A DNA stretch of 64,000 nucleotides from Streptomyces sp. AC555_RSS877. GTDB lineage: Bacteria > Actinomycetota > Actinomycetes > Streptomycetales > Streptomycetaceae. Under the pieces are notes generated by a model, which had not been told where the DNA came from, searched no databases, and saw only the letters and a list, made by a program, of their open reading frames with translations. The translations under genes and the position numbers were made by a program. The stretch covers positions 430,149-494,148 of the forward strand of contig NZ_JAGMUK010000040.1 in the NCBI RefSeq assembly GCF_019049245.1, read 5' to 3'. This document shows, one piece after another, positions 8,490 to 16,666 of this stretch; position 1 is the first letter of the stretch, and the number at the start of each line of letters is the position of its first letter.

Positions 8490-11438
8490 CTATTCGATGT
8501 CGGGAATATCATCCCAATCTATCCCGGCGACCGTCGGCATTCCTGTAGGGACATCCAGAGCGCACTCGGCCCAGATGACCTTGCCGCCGTCGGTGTAGCG
8601 GGTCCCCCAGGCCTGAGCGAGCTGGGCGACGAGGAACAGGCCGCGACCGCCCTCGTCGGTGGCGGCCGCGTGACGCAGCCGGGGAGCGGTGCTGCTGGTG
8701 TCGGAGACCTCGAAGATCAGGGCGCGGCCGTGGATCACGCGTACCTGCAGGGGGCCGCTGGCGTGCCGGATGGCGTTGGTGACCAGCTCGCTGAGCAACA
8801 GCTCGGCGGAGAAGACGGCCTCGTCGAGCCCCCAGTCGGTGAGCCGGCGGGTCACGTCGGCGCGCACGCCGGAGACGCGGGCCGGGTCGGCGGGGAGGTC
8901 CCAGGTGGCGATCCGGTCGGGGGCGAGGGTCTGGGTGCCGGCGACGAGCAGCGCGATGTCGTCGGCGGGGTGGTCGGGCACCACGGCGTCCACCACTGCC
9001 TGGCAGGTGTCCTCAGGGGAGGGACCGGACCGGGCGAGGGCGTCCCGCAGCTGGTCGAGGGCCGTGTCGATGTCGCGGTGGCGGTCTTCGATGAGCCCGT
9101 CGGTGTAGAGGACGAGCCGGCTGCCTTCGGGGACGTGGATCTCGGCGGTCTCGAAGGGCAGGCCGCCCAGTCCGAGGGGCGGTCCGGCCGGCAGGTCGGG
9201 AAACGTCACTGTGCCGTCGGGGTGGACCAGCGCGGGTGGGGGGTGGCCGGCGCGTGCCAGGGTGCACAGCTGCGAGGTGGGGTCGTAGATGGCGTACAGG
9301 CAGGTGGCGCCGATGATGCCGGTGCCGTCGGTGCCCGGTTCCTCGCCGCCTTCGTCCCGGTCGAGGCGGGCGACGAGGTTGTCGAGCTGGGTGAGGACCT
9401 CGTCCGGTGCCAGGTCCAGCTCGGCGAAGTTGCGTGCGGCGATACGCAGTCGGCCCATGGTGACGGCGGCGTGCAGGCCGTGGCCGACGACGTCGCCGAC
9501 GACAAGGGCGACGCGGGTGCCGGACAGGGGAATGACGTCGAACCAGTCGCCGCCCACTCCGGACTCGGCGGGCAGGTAGCGGTGGGCGACCTCGACGGCG
9601 TCCTGCTCGGGCAGGCGCTGCGGAAGCAGACTGCGCTGCAGGGCCAGGACCATGCTGTGTTCGCGGGTGTAGCGGCGGGCGTTGTCGATGCAGACGGCGG
9701 CACGGGTGGCGAGTTCCTGGGCCAGCGAACGGTCGTCGTCCCCGAAGGGGGCGCGCTCTCGCGTGCGGTAGAAGCTGACGATGCCCAGGACGACGCCGCG
9801 GGCGAGCAGCGGGGCGCTGATGAGAGAGCGCAGCCCGTACGAGAGAAGGCCTCCGGTGCGCTCCGGGCCCTGGGAGAACCGGCCGGCGGTGACCCTCAGG
9901 TCGGGTTCCAGTACTGCCTGTCCGTCGGCCAGGCAGCGGAGCTGGGGAGTGGCGGGACGTAGGTGGATCCGTTCGCCGAGCGCCTGGAAGGGGCCGTCGT
10001 CGCGGATGCCGTGGATCACCCGGCGGTGCAGGTCGGTGCGGGGATCGGCGGACTCCTCGCCTCGCAGTACCGCCTCGGGCAGGTCGATGGTGACGAAGTC
10101 GGCCAGGCGCGGCACGGCCATCTCGGCGAGTTCGCGGGCGGTGCGGGGCAGGTCCAGTGTGGTGCCGATGCGGGCGCTGGCCTCGGACAGCAGCTCCAGG
10201 CGCTGCCGTGCCGCGACGGCGTGCATGCCCACGCCCGGTTCGCCCAGCAGCACCAGCCGTCCGCCGGGCACGCCGTCGGTGCCGCCGTCGATGCTGCCCG
10301 GCGCGCCGGCCGGCTCGGCCGTGCGGGCGGTCGTGAGCGGCGCCTGCGCCCCGGTCTGCGCGTGGGTGGTCCCGAAGGGCGTGAGGTCGGCCAGGCGTCC
10401 GGTCGGCGGGACGGCGGGTGTGACGGCTTCCCGTGCCGCGGGGCCTTCCTGCGCCGGGTGGCCCAGTTGCGCACCCGGGTGCGTGAGTGCCGCGAGCCGT
10501 TGCCCCGGTGCGTCGTCGGTGAGGACCGCCTCGACGGCGACGCCCGCCACACCGGCGGCGCTCGTCACGACATGGCTGAGCAGGACGACCCGCCGGCCGT
10601 CCGAGAGGGTCACCTCGACGCCGGCCCGCTGGGCCGAGGCGATCAGCTCGGCGGCCTTCTCCGTGAGGACCGTCTGATCTCGCCGGTTGAGGCCGCTGTG
10701 GACCAGCTCGTCCACCGGGACCAGGTGCCCGTCGCCGCCCGCCGCGCCGGCCCGCACCCGGCGCCTGGCGTCGAGATACGCGCTCAGCAGCCCACGTTCT
10801 CGCGCCGAGTTCTCCGCCAGGAGCCGCCGCTCGATGGCGCCTGCCGCCTCTCGTATCACGGTGTCCATCGCGGGATCCACGTCGGTGCGCGGACAACCGA
10901 GGGAGAGGATGCCCTCGACGCCTCCGCTGAGCAGATCACGCACGGGGATCGCCGAGCAGGCATTCGCCTGTGAGCGCTCCGCGAAGTGCTCGGCGCCGTA
11001 GACCTGGCACAGCCGCCGTTCCGCGAGCGCGATGCCGATGCCGTTGGTTCCGGCGACCTCCTCGGCGAACACGAACCCCGGAATCCTCTGGATGGGGGCG
11101 AGTTGCCTGGCCATGGACGCCTCACCGAAGCGGCGCTGCAGCACCGTCCCGTCGGCGTCGGCCAGAGCCACGTTCATGCGGCGGCCAGCGAACCTGGACT
11201 GCAGCCAGTCGAGCACCGGACCGGCCGCGTGCACGAGCCGGCTGTCCAGATCGACGTCCTCGCGGTAGGGGAGCTCGGTCTGGTCCGGGGAGAGCCCGAG
11301 CAGGACGGAGCGCTGCCAGGAACTCAGGATCAGGTCCCGCACGCCTCCCTCGACCAGTCCGCCCTCCAGGAATCGCTCACGGGCACGTGAAGGACCGCTG
11401 GAATCCCCCACAAACCCCATGCGGATCACTTCCCTCAT
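8490..11438 (-). CDS. GAF-domain regulator with SpoIIE phosphatase and anti-sigma-like ATPase domain
   Basis: Multidomain cytoplasmic signalling protein of 982 residues. Residues about 30-210 resemble the sensor part of AcoR-type activators (SWQRS motif, then a GAF domain with GTNGIGIAL). A second GAF domain follows at about 410-590. Residues about 600-840 are a PP2C/SpoIIE phosphatase (GVGGDWFDV near 627, VVGDVVGHGLHAA). The C-terminus is an HATPase_c domain of the SpoIIAB/RsbW type with ELVTNAIRHASG near residue 884. The fusion suggests a ligand-sensing switch acting on an anti-sigma/anti-anti-sigma pathway. No DNA-binding domain was seen. ATG at 11438 was used; ATG 11420 is an alternative. 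Its place within the import operon suggests it senses the imported compound (inference). Confidence 0.88.
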   Translation of the reverse strand: MREVIRMGFVGDSSGPSRARERFLEGGLVEGGVRDLILSSWQRSVLLGLSPDQTELPYREDVDLDSRLVHAAGPVLDWLQSRFAGRRMNVALADADGTVLQRRFGEASMARQLAPIQRIPGFVFAEEVAGTNGIGIALAERRLCQVYGAEHFAERSQANACSAIPVRDLLSGGVEGILSLGCPRTDVDPAMDTVIREAAGAIERRLLAENSARERGLLSAYLDARRRVRAGAAGGDGHLVPVDELVHSGLNRRDQTVLTEKAAELIASAQRAGVEVTLSDGRRVVLLSHVVTSAAGVAGVAVEAVLTDDAPGQRLAALTHPGAQLGHPAQEGPAAREAVTPAVPPTGRLADLTPFGTTHAQTGAQAPLTTARTAEPAGAPGSIDGGTDGVPGGRLVLLGEPGVGMHAVAARQRLELLSEASARIGTTLDLPRTARELAEMAVPRLADFVTIDLPEAVLRGEESADPRTDLHRRVIHGIRDDGPFQALGERIHLRPATPQLRCLADGQAVLEPDLRVTAGRFSQGPERTGGLLSYGLRSLISAPLLARGVVLGIVSFYRTRERAPFGDDDRSLAQELATRAAVCIDNARRYTREHSMVLALQRSLLPQRLPEQDAVEVAHRYLPAESGVGGDWFDVIPLSGTRVALVVGDVVGHGLHAAVTMGRLRIAARNFAELDLAPDEVLTQLDNLVARLDRDEGGEEPGTDGTGIIGATCLYAIYDPTSQLCTLARAGHPPPALVHPDGTVTFPDLPAGPPLGLGGLPFETAEIHVPEGSRLVLYTDGLIEDRHRDIDTALDQLRDALARSGPSPEDTCQAVVDAVVPDHPADDIALLVAGTQTLAPDRIATWDLPADPARVSGVRADVTRRLTDWGLDEAVFSAELLLSELVTNAIRHASGPLQVRVIHGRALIFEVSDTSSTAPRLRHAAATDEGGRGLFLVAQLAQAWGTRYTDGGKVIWAECALDVPTGMPTVAGIDWDDIPDIE

Positions 11439-11500
11439 CGGACCGTGGTCGGCTACCGCCCGGTCGCTCGCCGTTCGAGAAGCCGCCCGCTCTCATGTAG

Positions 11501-11535
11501 ATATTAGAACTATGTCCATGAGTAAGAGTATTTCG
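11501..11535 (-). promoter_or_regulatory. Possible promoter for the GAF/SpoIIE regulator gene
   Basis: The spacer between the ABM-domain gene and the regulator contains an unusually A/T-rich stretch. Read on the minus strand it offers TAATAT (complement of 11501-11506) as a -10 element with a weak TTACTC about 17 bp upstream. This would allow separate expression of the regulator and importer. Weak evidence. Confidence 0.3.
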
Positions 11536-11565
11536 CCCATTTGAAGAAGAATTTCCAGGGGGCGG

Positions 11566-11880
11566 CTAGCGCATGGACCGCGACGCCGCGACGCTGAAGA
11601 TCTTCAGGGAGACCCCCACCCGGGTCAGCCCGGACGTGGCCGCGCGGAAGTCCTTGATGTGCGCCGTGGTGAAGTGCTCGTCCAGAGACTGCTGGGACAC
11701 CCAGCGCTCGAAGACCCGGATCCGGCGTTCGTCGGAGGGGTCCGCGGCCATGGCGTAGTCCAGACAGCCGGGCTCCTCCTCGCGGGTGCGCTGCCCGACC
11801 TCGACGAGATGCCTCAGCATCGGGTCACGATCCGACGGCTCGTAGTCCATCCAGCCGGCGACGATGATTTCCTCTGCCAC
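11566..11880 (-). CDS. Antibiotic-biosynthesis-monooxygenase (ABM) domain protein
   Basis: Small dimeric alpha+beta barrel protein of the ABM/quinol-monooxygenase family (about 104 residues). The motifs IIVAGWMDYEPSDRDP, EPGCLDYAMAADPSDERRI and FERWVSQQSLDEHFTTAHI follow the usual strand-helix pattern, including the conserved aromatic and His near the active-site cavity. GTG at 11880 was chosen because GAAAGGACC precedes it; an ATG at 11901 without a clear ribosome site would add seven residues. It lies 74 bp downstream of the PEP-utilizing gene. Members act as cofactor-free monooxygenases or degrade reactive quinones, consistent with oxygenase chemistry in this cluster (inference). Confidence 0.8.
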   Translation of the reverse strand: MAEEIIVAGWMDYEPSDRDPMLRHLVEVGQRTREEEPGCLDYAMAADPSDERRIRVFERWVSQQSLDEHFTTAHIKDFRAATSGLTRVGVSLKIFSVAASRSMR

Positions 11881-11954
11881 GGTGGTCCTTTCCGTACTCA
11901 TGCCCGTGGGCCCGCCGCCCTCTGTCAGGAAGGAACGACGGGCCCGCGGGCCGT

Positions 11955-13691
11955 TCAGATGGCGAGTGCCGCCGGGACGCTGTCCACGGTGACCGTGCCC
12001 TTGGTGCCGTCGACCGTGATCACCATGCCGTCCCGCAGCCGCTGCGTACCGCCTTCGACGGAGATGACGGCCGGGATGCCGAGCTCGCGGCAGACCACGA
12101 CGGCGTGGCTGTTGAGCGCGCCCACATCCACGACGGCCGCTCCGGCCACCAGGAACAGCGGGGTCCAGGCGGCGTCCGTGATCGGCGCCACCAGCACCTC
12201 GCCCGGCTCCAGCGCCTCGCACGAGGCAGGGTCGGTGACGACCCGTACCCTGCCGGTGTACGTGCCGTGGCTGCCACCGACGCCCTTGAGGACATCGCCC
12301 CCGACAGCGGCCGCGGTGTGCTCGTCGCTGCGCCGCGGCCAGCTGTCGATCTCGGTCCGGGAGTCGTCCGCGATGAAGAACGGCGGTTCCAGTTCGCGGA
12401 GCTCGCCGTACTCCTGAAGCCGCTGGGCGATGACGGCGCCGAAGCGGTCCGGATCGGCGACATAGTCGTCGAGTTCGGTGTCCAGCAGCATCATCACGTC
12501 TTCGGGGTGCGCGAAGCGTCCTGCCTCGACACCGCGGCGGCCGAGCTCGCGGATCGCCATCCGGATCTCGTTGATGACGGTGACGCAGTTCGCCTTGGTG
12601 CGCTCGCGCGCCGGGATCCACACGTTGGACGCGTGCATCCCGGCGTCGAACATCGGCTGCGCGTCCGCGGGCAGGGCACCACGGACCTCCGCGGCAATCG
12701 CCTGACGGTGTGCCGTGAGCCGCTCGTGCCGGGCGGCCGGAGAATCGCCGTCGGAGCTGTGCCGGATCCGGTCGACCAGGGACAGTGCCTGGATCGGGGC
12801 GGCCTCCCACGACAGCGCGTGGATGTCCCACTCGTTGGGGCCGCGGTCGCCGGACTCGGCGAGGAACTCGTCGAACGAGTCCCGGAACGCCTTCACGTCC
12901 CCGGTCCCTCCTTCGAGCGCCTGCTCCACAGCGGACGGACCCTGGTCGAACAGTGCCGTCAGTTCGGCGGAGGCCGCCACCTGCCGGGACAGCGTCCACA
13001 GACCCGCCGAGGGGCCGGCCGAGTCCACGTCCCCCAGACCGCTGATGAGGTCCAGCATCGCGCCGGGGCGATCGATGCTCGCGCACAGCGGGCCGAGGAT
13101 CGCCGGTCCGACCGAGGCGGGCAGCGTCGACTCGACATGCCGCTGGAAGGTCGTCTCGACGTCGTCGAGCATACCGCGGGCACGCGCCGTCAGTTCGGCG
13201 TCGGACAACTGCGTCAGGTCGGGCCGCTCGCGGCGGATCCGGCGCAGCCGCTCATGGTCGGCGTCGCCCTCCGGGTAGCCGGTCTGGCCGAGCATCTGCT
13301 GGAGAATCCCGCCTGCCTTGGCCGTCAGCTCCGCGTCCTGGTCGTCGGGGTGCGCCACGTACACCGGGGTGTCGGAGCGCTGGCCGACGAAGGCCGTGTC
13401 GATATCGGCCGCGGTCTGGCCCATGCGGATGCCGAACAGCCGCAGGTGCGAGAGGTTGAGGTAGAAGTAGCCGCCGAAGATTCCGACGAACGGAGGCCGG
13501 GTGCCGGCGATCTCCTCCTCGCGGTAGATGCTGAAGTCGATGAAGCCGCGGCGCCAGCCCTGCAGACCGCGCCCCCAGACCAGGCTCCAGCCCAGCGGAC
13601 TGGCCGGCTCCGGCAGGGTCTCGCCCGCGTTGGCCCGGGTGTAGTGGGGCAGTCGCTCGCTGCGCTGCCAGTCGGTGATCCAGTGCTTCAT
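11955..13691 (-). CDS. PEP-utilizing swivel-domain protein lacking an ATP-grasp domain
   Basis: Protein of about 578 residues whose C-terminus is a phosphohistidine swivelling domain, with GALNSHAVVVCRELGIPAV carrying the phospho-accepting His near residue 528. The long N-terminal part (for example FVGIFGGYFYLNLSHLRLFG) resembles the substrate-binding portion of rifampin phosphotransferase-like proteins. I find neither the ATP-grasp nucleotide domain nor a PEP-binding TIM barrel. ATG at 13691 is preceded by GGGAG; a GTG at 13727 that overlaps the SDR stop is an alternative. The protein presumably transfers phosphate from a partner to a hydroxylated substrate. The PPDK-like protein at 25210 is a candidate donor (inference). 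Confidence 0.8.
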   Translation of the reverse strand: MKHWITDWQRSERLPHYTRANAGETLPEPASPLGWSLVWGRGLQGWRRGFIDFSIYREEEIAGTRPPFVGIFGGYFYLNLSHLRLFGIRMGQTAADIDTAFVGQRSDTPVYVAHPDDQDAELTAKAGGILQQMLGQTGYPEGDADHERLRRIRRERPDLTQLSDAELTARARGMLDDVETTFQRHVESTLPASVGPAILGPLCASIDRPGAMLDLISGLGDVDSAGPSAGLWTLSRQVAASAELTALFDQGPSAVEQALEGGTGDVKAFRDSFDEFLAESGDRGPNEWDIHALSWEAAPIQALSLVDRIRHSSDGDSPAARHERLTAHRQAIAAEVRGALPADAQPMFDAGMHASNVWIPARERTKANCVTVINEIRMAIRELGRRGVEAGRFAHPEDVMMLLDTELDDYVADPDRFGAVIAQRLQEYGELRELEPPFFIADDSRTEIDSWPRRSDEHTAAAVGGDVLKGVGGSHGTYTGRVRVVTDPASCEALEPGEVLVAPITDAAWTPLFLVAGAAVVDVGALNSHAVVVCRELGIPAVISVEGGTQRLRDGMVITVDGTKGTVTVDSVPAALAI

Positions 13692-13723
13692 GGCGATGGG
13701 TCTCCCGCCGTCCGTTCCCTCGC

Positions 13724-14515
13724 TCACCACTGTGACGTTCCACCGTCGACGCTGATCAGCGTGCCCGTGATGCCCGCTCCCGCGTCGCTCGCGAGCAGCG
13801 AGGCGACGCCCGCGATCTGCTCCACGGTGGTGATCTTCTTGGTGGCGGCGTGCTCGGCGAAGCGGCCCAGCCACTCCCCGTACGAGATGCCCTCGGCCTC
13901 GGCCGCGGCGGGGCCCGCGGCCCGCATCAGGTCGGTGTCGACGGCGCCGGGACAGATGGCGTTGCAGGTGATGCCCTGCGTGCCGTACTCGAAGGCGGTC
14001 GCCTTGGTCAGGCCGTGGATGGCGTGCTTGTTGGTGATGTAGTGGCTGATCGCCGGCTTGTTGGCCTGCTTGCCCTCGACCGAGGAGATGTTGATGATGC
14101 GGCCCCAGCCGCCCTCCAGCATCTTCGGCAGCGCCCGGCGGGTGCCGTAGAAGTAGGCGTTGAGGTTCAGGTTGAGGGCGTTGTGCCAGGCCTCGTCGCT
14201 CAGCTGGTGGACCGGGGCGAAGCCCGAGGTGCCGCCGACGTTGTTGACCCAGATGTCGAGCCGGCCGAAGCGCTCGGCCGCGAAGTCCGCCAGCCCCTCG
14301 ATCTCCTCCTGGCTGTTGGCGTCACAGGGGTGGAAGACGGCTCGGTCCCCGGCTCCCAGCTCTTCCAGGGCCTGCTTGCCCTTGACTTCCGAGCGGCCGC
14401 TGATGACGACCGTGGCCCCGTCGGCCAGGAAGGCTTCGGCGATGGCGCGGCCGATACTGCGTGTGCTGCCCGTGATCACCGCGACACGTCCGTCGAGGCT
14501 GCCCGTAGCCACCAT
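13724..14515 (-). CDS. Short-chain dehydrogenase/reductase
   Basis: Classical SDR of 263 residues. It has the cofactor motif TGSTRSIGRAIAEAF (residues 14-28), NNVGG in place of NNAG, catalytic Ser in IINISSVEGKQ and the Y-x3-K pair in SHYITNKHAIHGLTKA. ATG at 14515 has AGGAGAACAGC upstream. It lies between the second Rieske oxygenase (29 bp gap) and the PEP-utilizing gene, so it probably oxidises an alcohol made by the oxygenase (inference). Confidence 0.9.
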   Translation of the reverse strand: MVATGSLDGRVAVITGSTRSIGRAIAEAFLADGATVVISGRSEVKGKQALEELGAGDRAVFHPCDANSQEEIEGLADFAAERFGRLDIWVNNVGGTSGFAPVHQLSDEAWHNALNLNLNAYFYGTRRALPKMLEGGWGRIINISSVEGKQANKPAISHYITNKHAIHGLTKATAFEYGTQGITCNAICPGAVDTDLMRAAGPAAAEAEGISYGEWLGRFAEHAATKKITTVEQIAGVASLLASDAGAGITGTLISVDGGTSQW

Positions 14516-14544
14516 GCTGTTCTCCTGCGAGTGCTGTGGATTCG

Positions 14545-15810
14545 TCACTTGGACGCTTCGTCCAAGAGGCTGTGGATGGTGCGGTGGAAGTGCTGGAGTC
14601 CGGGCTCGTTGCGTCCGAAGACGAAGTCGGTCCCGTCCAGGGCCTTCAGGCCCCGCTGGACGCCGTAGGTGGTCGCGTAGTCCTCGTCGCGGACCACCTC
14701 GTAGAACCACTCGCCGAACTCGTCGGCGGCGTGGCGCTCCTCCTCGGTGACGGCCGGCTCGCGCAGCAGGATGATCTGCTGGGTCACCGACTCGGTGGCC
14801 GTACGGGGGATCACGATGGAGACGGCGATCTTGTTGCGCCAGGTGCCGGCGATGGCCAGGCCGGGGAAGAGCCAGTAGATGGCCCCGACGAGGTCACCGG
14901 GGTCACGCTGGTCGGCCGGCACGTCCACCGCGTCGGCGATGGGCCGCAGCGCCGACGCGAGGCGCTGGTGAGGGCCCCAGGTGTCGTGGGCCATCATGTT
15001 GGAGAAGTTCGTCTCGAAGACCGTCTTCGGGTGCAGCGACGCGAAGTGGTACGTCTCCAGGTACCCGTCGAGGGTGACCTTCCAGTTGGGGCTGAGCAGC
15101 TCACGGCTCGCGTAGTGGTGGCAGTCCGCGAAGCGGAGCCCCTCGAGCAGCGGCTGCAGATCTCCCAGCCAGGCGTCCAGGTCGGGCTCGGCGGCCGGGT
15201 CGAGTGACACGAAGACGATCCCGGCGCGTTCACCGGCGGGAAGCCGCACCAGGCTGCGTCCCTCGCGCGGCACGTCACCGAAGGTCTTTTCGGCGTACAC
15301 GCCGCGCAGCTCCCCCGCCAGGTCGTAGGACCAGGAGTGGTACGGGCAGGTGATCCGCTTGGACACACCGCATCCCGGTTCGACGAGCTGGGCGCCGCGG
15401 TGGCGGCAGGCGTTGATCATCGCGTGAACGACGCCCTGCCGGTCCCGCGTGATCAGAACGGGGATGCCGAGCACGTCCAGGGCCTTGTAGGTGCCCGGTC
15501 CGGGAAGCTCACAGGACATCGCCAGCGGCAGCGGAACACTCCGGTGGACGGCGTCCATCTCCCGATGCCAGCGGTCGGCGTCGAGGTAGTTGGCGACCGG
15601 TTCCGTCCACTGCTCCTCGGCCTCGTGCGTCGTGTTGTCACGGTAGTGCTTCATGACACGCTCGACGAGTTCGGCCGCCTCCCGCCGCATGGCCGTGCCT
15701 GCGGCGTCGGTGGAGCGGTCCTGGCCGATCCACGAGTTGTATTCCGGCGCCGGAGGTGGCTGACGATCGGCGTCTGTCGCCCGGATCTCCGGTGAACTGG
15801 TCTGGACCAC
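14545..15810 (-). CDS. Second Rieske non-heme iron oxygenase, alpha subunit
   Basis: Terminal oxygenase of about 421 residues, only distantly similar to the one at 1496. Rieske ligands are C135, H137, C155 and H158 (ACRHRG ... CPYHSW). The iron site is NWKVTLDGYLETYHFASLHP, with H255 and H260, and again Glu (E252) at the inter-domain bridging position. GTG at 15810 preceded by GTGAGGA was used as start. It is the first gene of a long minus-strand train. No second ferredoxin gene is next to it, so it may share the ferredoxin at 2899. Confidence 0.9.
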   Translation of the reverse strand: MVQTSSPEIRATDADRQPPPAPEYNSWIGQDRSTDAAGTAMRREAAELVERVMKHYRDNTTHEAEEQWTEPVANYLDADRWHREMDAVHRSVPLPLAMSCELPGPGTYKALDVLGIPVLITRDRQGVVHAMINACRHRGAQLVEPGCGVSKRITCPYHSWSYDLAGELRGVYAEKTFGDVPREGRSLVRLPAGERAGIVFVSLDPAAEPDLDAWLGDLQPLLEGLRFADCHHYASRELLSPNWKVTLDGYLETYHFASLHPKTVFETNFSNMMAHDTWGPHQRLASALRPIADAVDVPADQRDPGDLVGAIYWLFPGLAIAGTWRNKIAVSIVIPRTATESVTQQIILLREPAVTEEERHAADEFGEWFYEVVRDEDYATTYGVQRGLKALDGTDFVFGRNEPGLQHFHRTIHSLLDEASK

Positions 15811-15906
15811 GGTGTCCTCACAATCCTCCCAGCCGCGAGCTGATGAGGGGCTGATGCCGCGGCGGCTGGGCTGTGAGCGACACGACAACAGGGGTAAGTG
15901 TTGTCT

Positions 15907-15918
15907 GTCAATAGAAAG
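15907..15918 (-). promoter_or_regulatory. 12-bp element with -35-like TTGACA for the minus-strand operon
   Basis: GTCAATAGAAAG on the plus strand, that is CTTTCTATTGAC on the minus strand, directly joined to TTGACA (complement of 15906-15911). The same 12-mer occurs in opposite orientation at 15995, 88 bp away, before the divergent operon. A -10-like hexamer is weak. Probably a paired operator or activator site serving both promoters. Confidence 0.5.
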
Positions 15919-15994
15919 TGCGGAAGTGGCAGCTCAGTGCCCCGCAGGTCACATCGCCTTCGCCCGGGACAAAAGGGTCCAGGCGTGAGGCGAT

Positions 15995-16006
15995 CTTTCT
16001 ATTGAC
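15995..16006 (+). promoter_or_regulatory. 12-bp element with -35-like TTGACC for the VOC/dehydrogenase operon
   Basis: CTTTCTATTGAC, an exact reverse complement of 15907-15918. TTGACC (16002-16007) is followed after 17 bp by TGTGAT (16025-16030), a fair -35/-10 pair about 30 bp ahead of the start at 16060. Identical sequence at both divergent promoters argues for one regulator controlling both operons. Confidence 0.5.
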
Positions 16007-16059
16007 CGGCTCCAGTTGCCGGAGTGTGATGGCCGCACACTCGACGGAGAGGCGGTGCG

Positions 16060-16569
16060 ATGGCCGACGACAGGACCGATCCGGGGCCCGCGGCGCGGGC
16101 GCGTATGACCGAGCCGTTCGAGGCGGGAGTCGTCGTACGGGACCTGGAGCTGATGGAGCGCTTCTATCGCGACGTGCTCGGCTGTGTCGAGGTGCACCGC
16201 TCCCGCGTCCCGGCGTCCATCGGCATCCCGGCGGGGCTCGGCGACGAACTGCTCGTCGTCTGGCTCCAGGTGCCCTCCGGGGGCACCGTCAAGCTGATCC
16301 GGCCTCGGTTCGCCCCGGCTCCCGTCCAGTCCGCCCTGTCGCTGACCGCGCGCCGGGGGCTGTCGTACCTCACCTTCCATCTGGACGACATGGACCCGCT
16401 CGTGACGGCTCTGGCGGCCGGGGGAGCCCGACCGCTCTCGGACCCGGTCGTCGTGTGGGCGCGCGGTCGCCGGATCAGCTTCTGGGCGGATCCGGAGGGC
16501 AACGCGCTGGAGCTGGTCGACCAGCGCGGAGGGGTTCGGAAGACGGTCGGCCCGGGCCGTAGTAATTAG
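16060..16569 (+). CDS. VOC-family (glyoxalase-like) protein
   Basis: 169-residue vicinal-oxygen-chelate protein. Its N-terminal half has FEAGVVVRDLELMERFYRDV typical of the first beta-alpha-beta3 module, and the second half has ISFWADPEGNALELVDQ, with Glu as a likely metal ligand. ATG at 16060 follows GGAGAGG. Such proteins may be dioxygenases, lyases, epimerases (including methylmalonyl-CoA epimerase) or binding proteins; an epimerase or lyase role would fit a CoA pathway but is not shown by sequence. It lies 97 bp upstream of E1-alpha in the same direction. Confidence 0.85.
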   Translation: MADDRTDPGPAARARMTEPFEAGVVVRDLELMERFYRDVLGCVEVHRSRVPASIGIPAGLGDELLVVWLQVPSGGTVKLIRPRFAPAPVQSALSLTARRGLSYLTFHLDDMDPLVTALAAGGARPLSDPVVVWARGRRISFWADPEGNALELVDQRGGVRKTVGPGRSN

Positions 16570-16666
16570 AGAACCTCTTCAGTAAGGTGCCCCTGCTGGT
16601 TACTGTAGACCGGCACAACAAAGTCCGATTGCTGTGATCACCTCGCTCGGGGCGAAGGGGCGGACG

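Noticed and set aside
6812..8548. 578-codon plus-strand open frame over the ABC ATPase
   Set aside because: The minus strand carries Walker A, signature and Walker B motifs in two domains; the plus frame is Gly/Asp/Val-rich without motifs.
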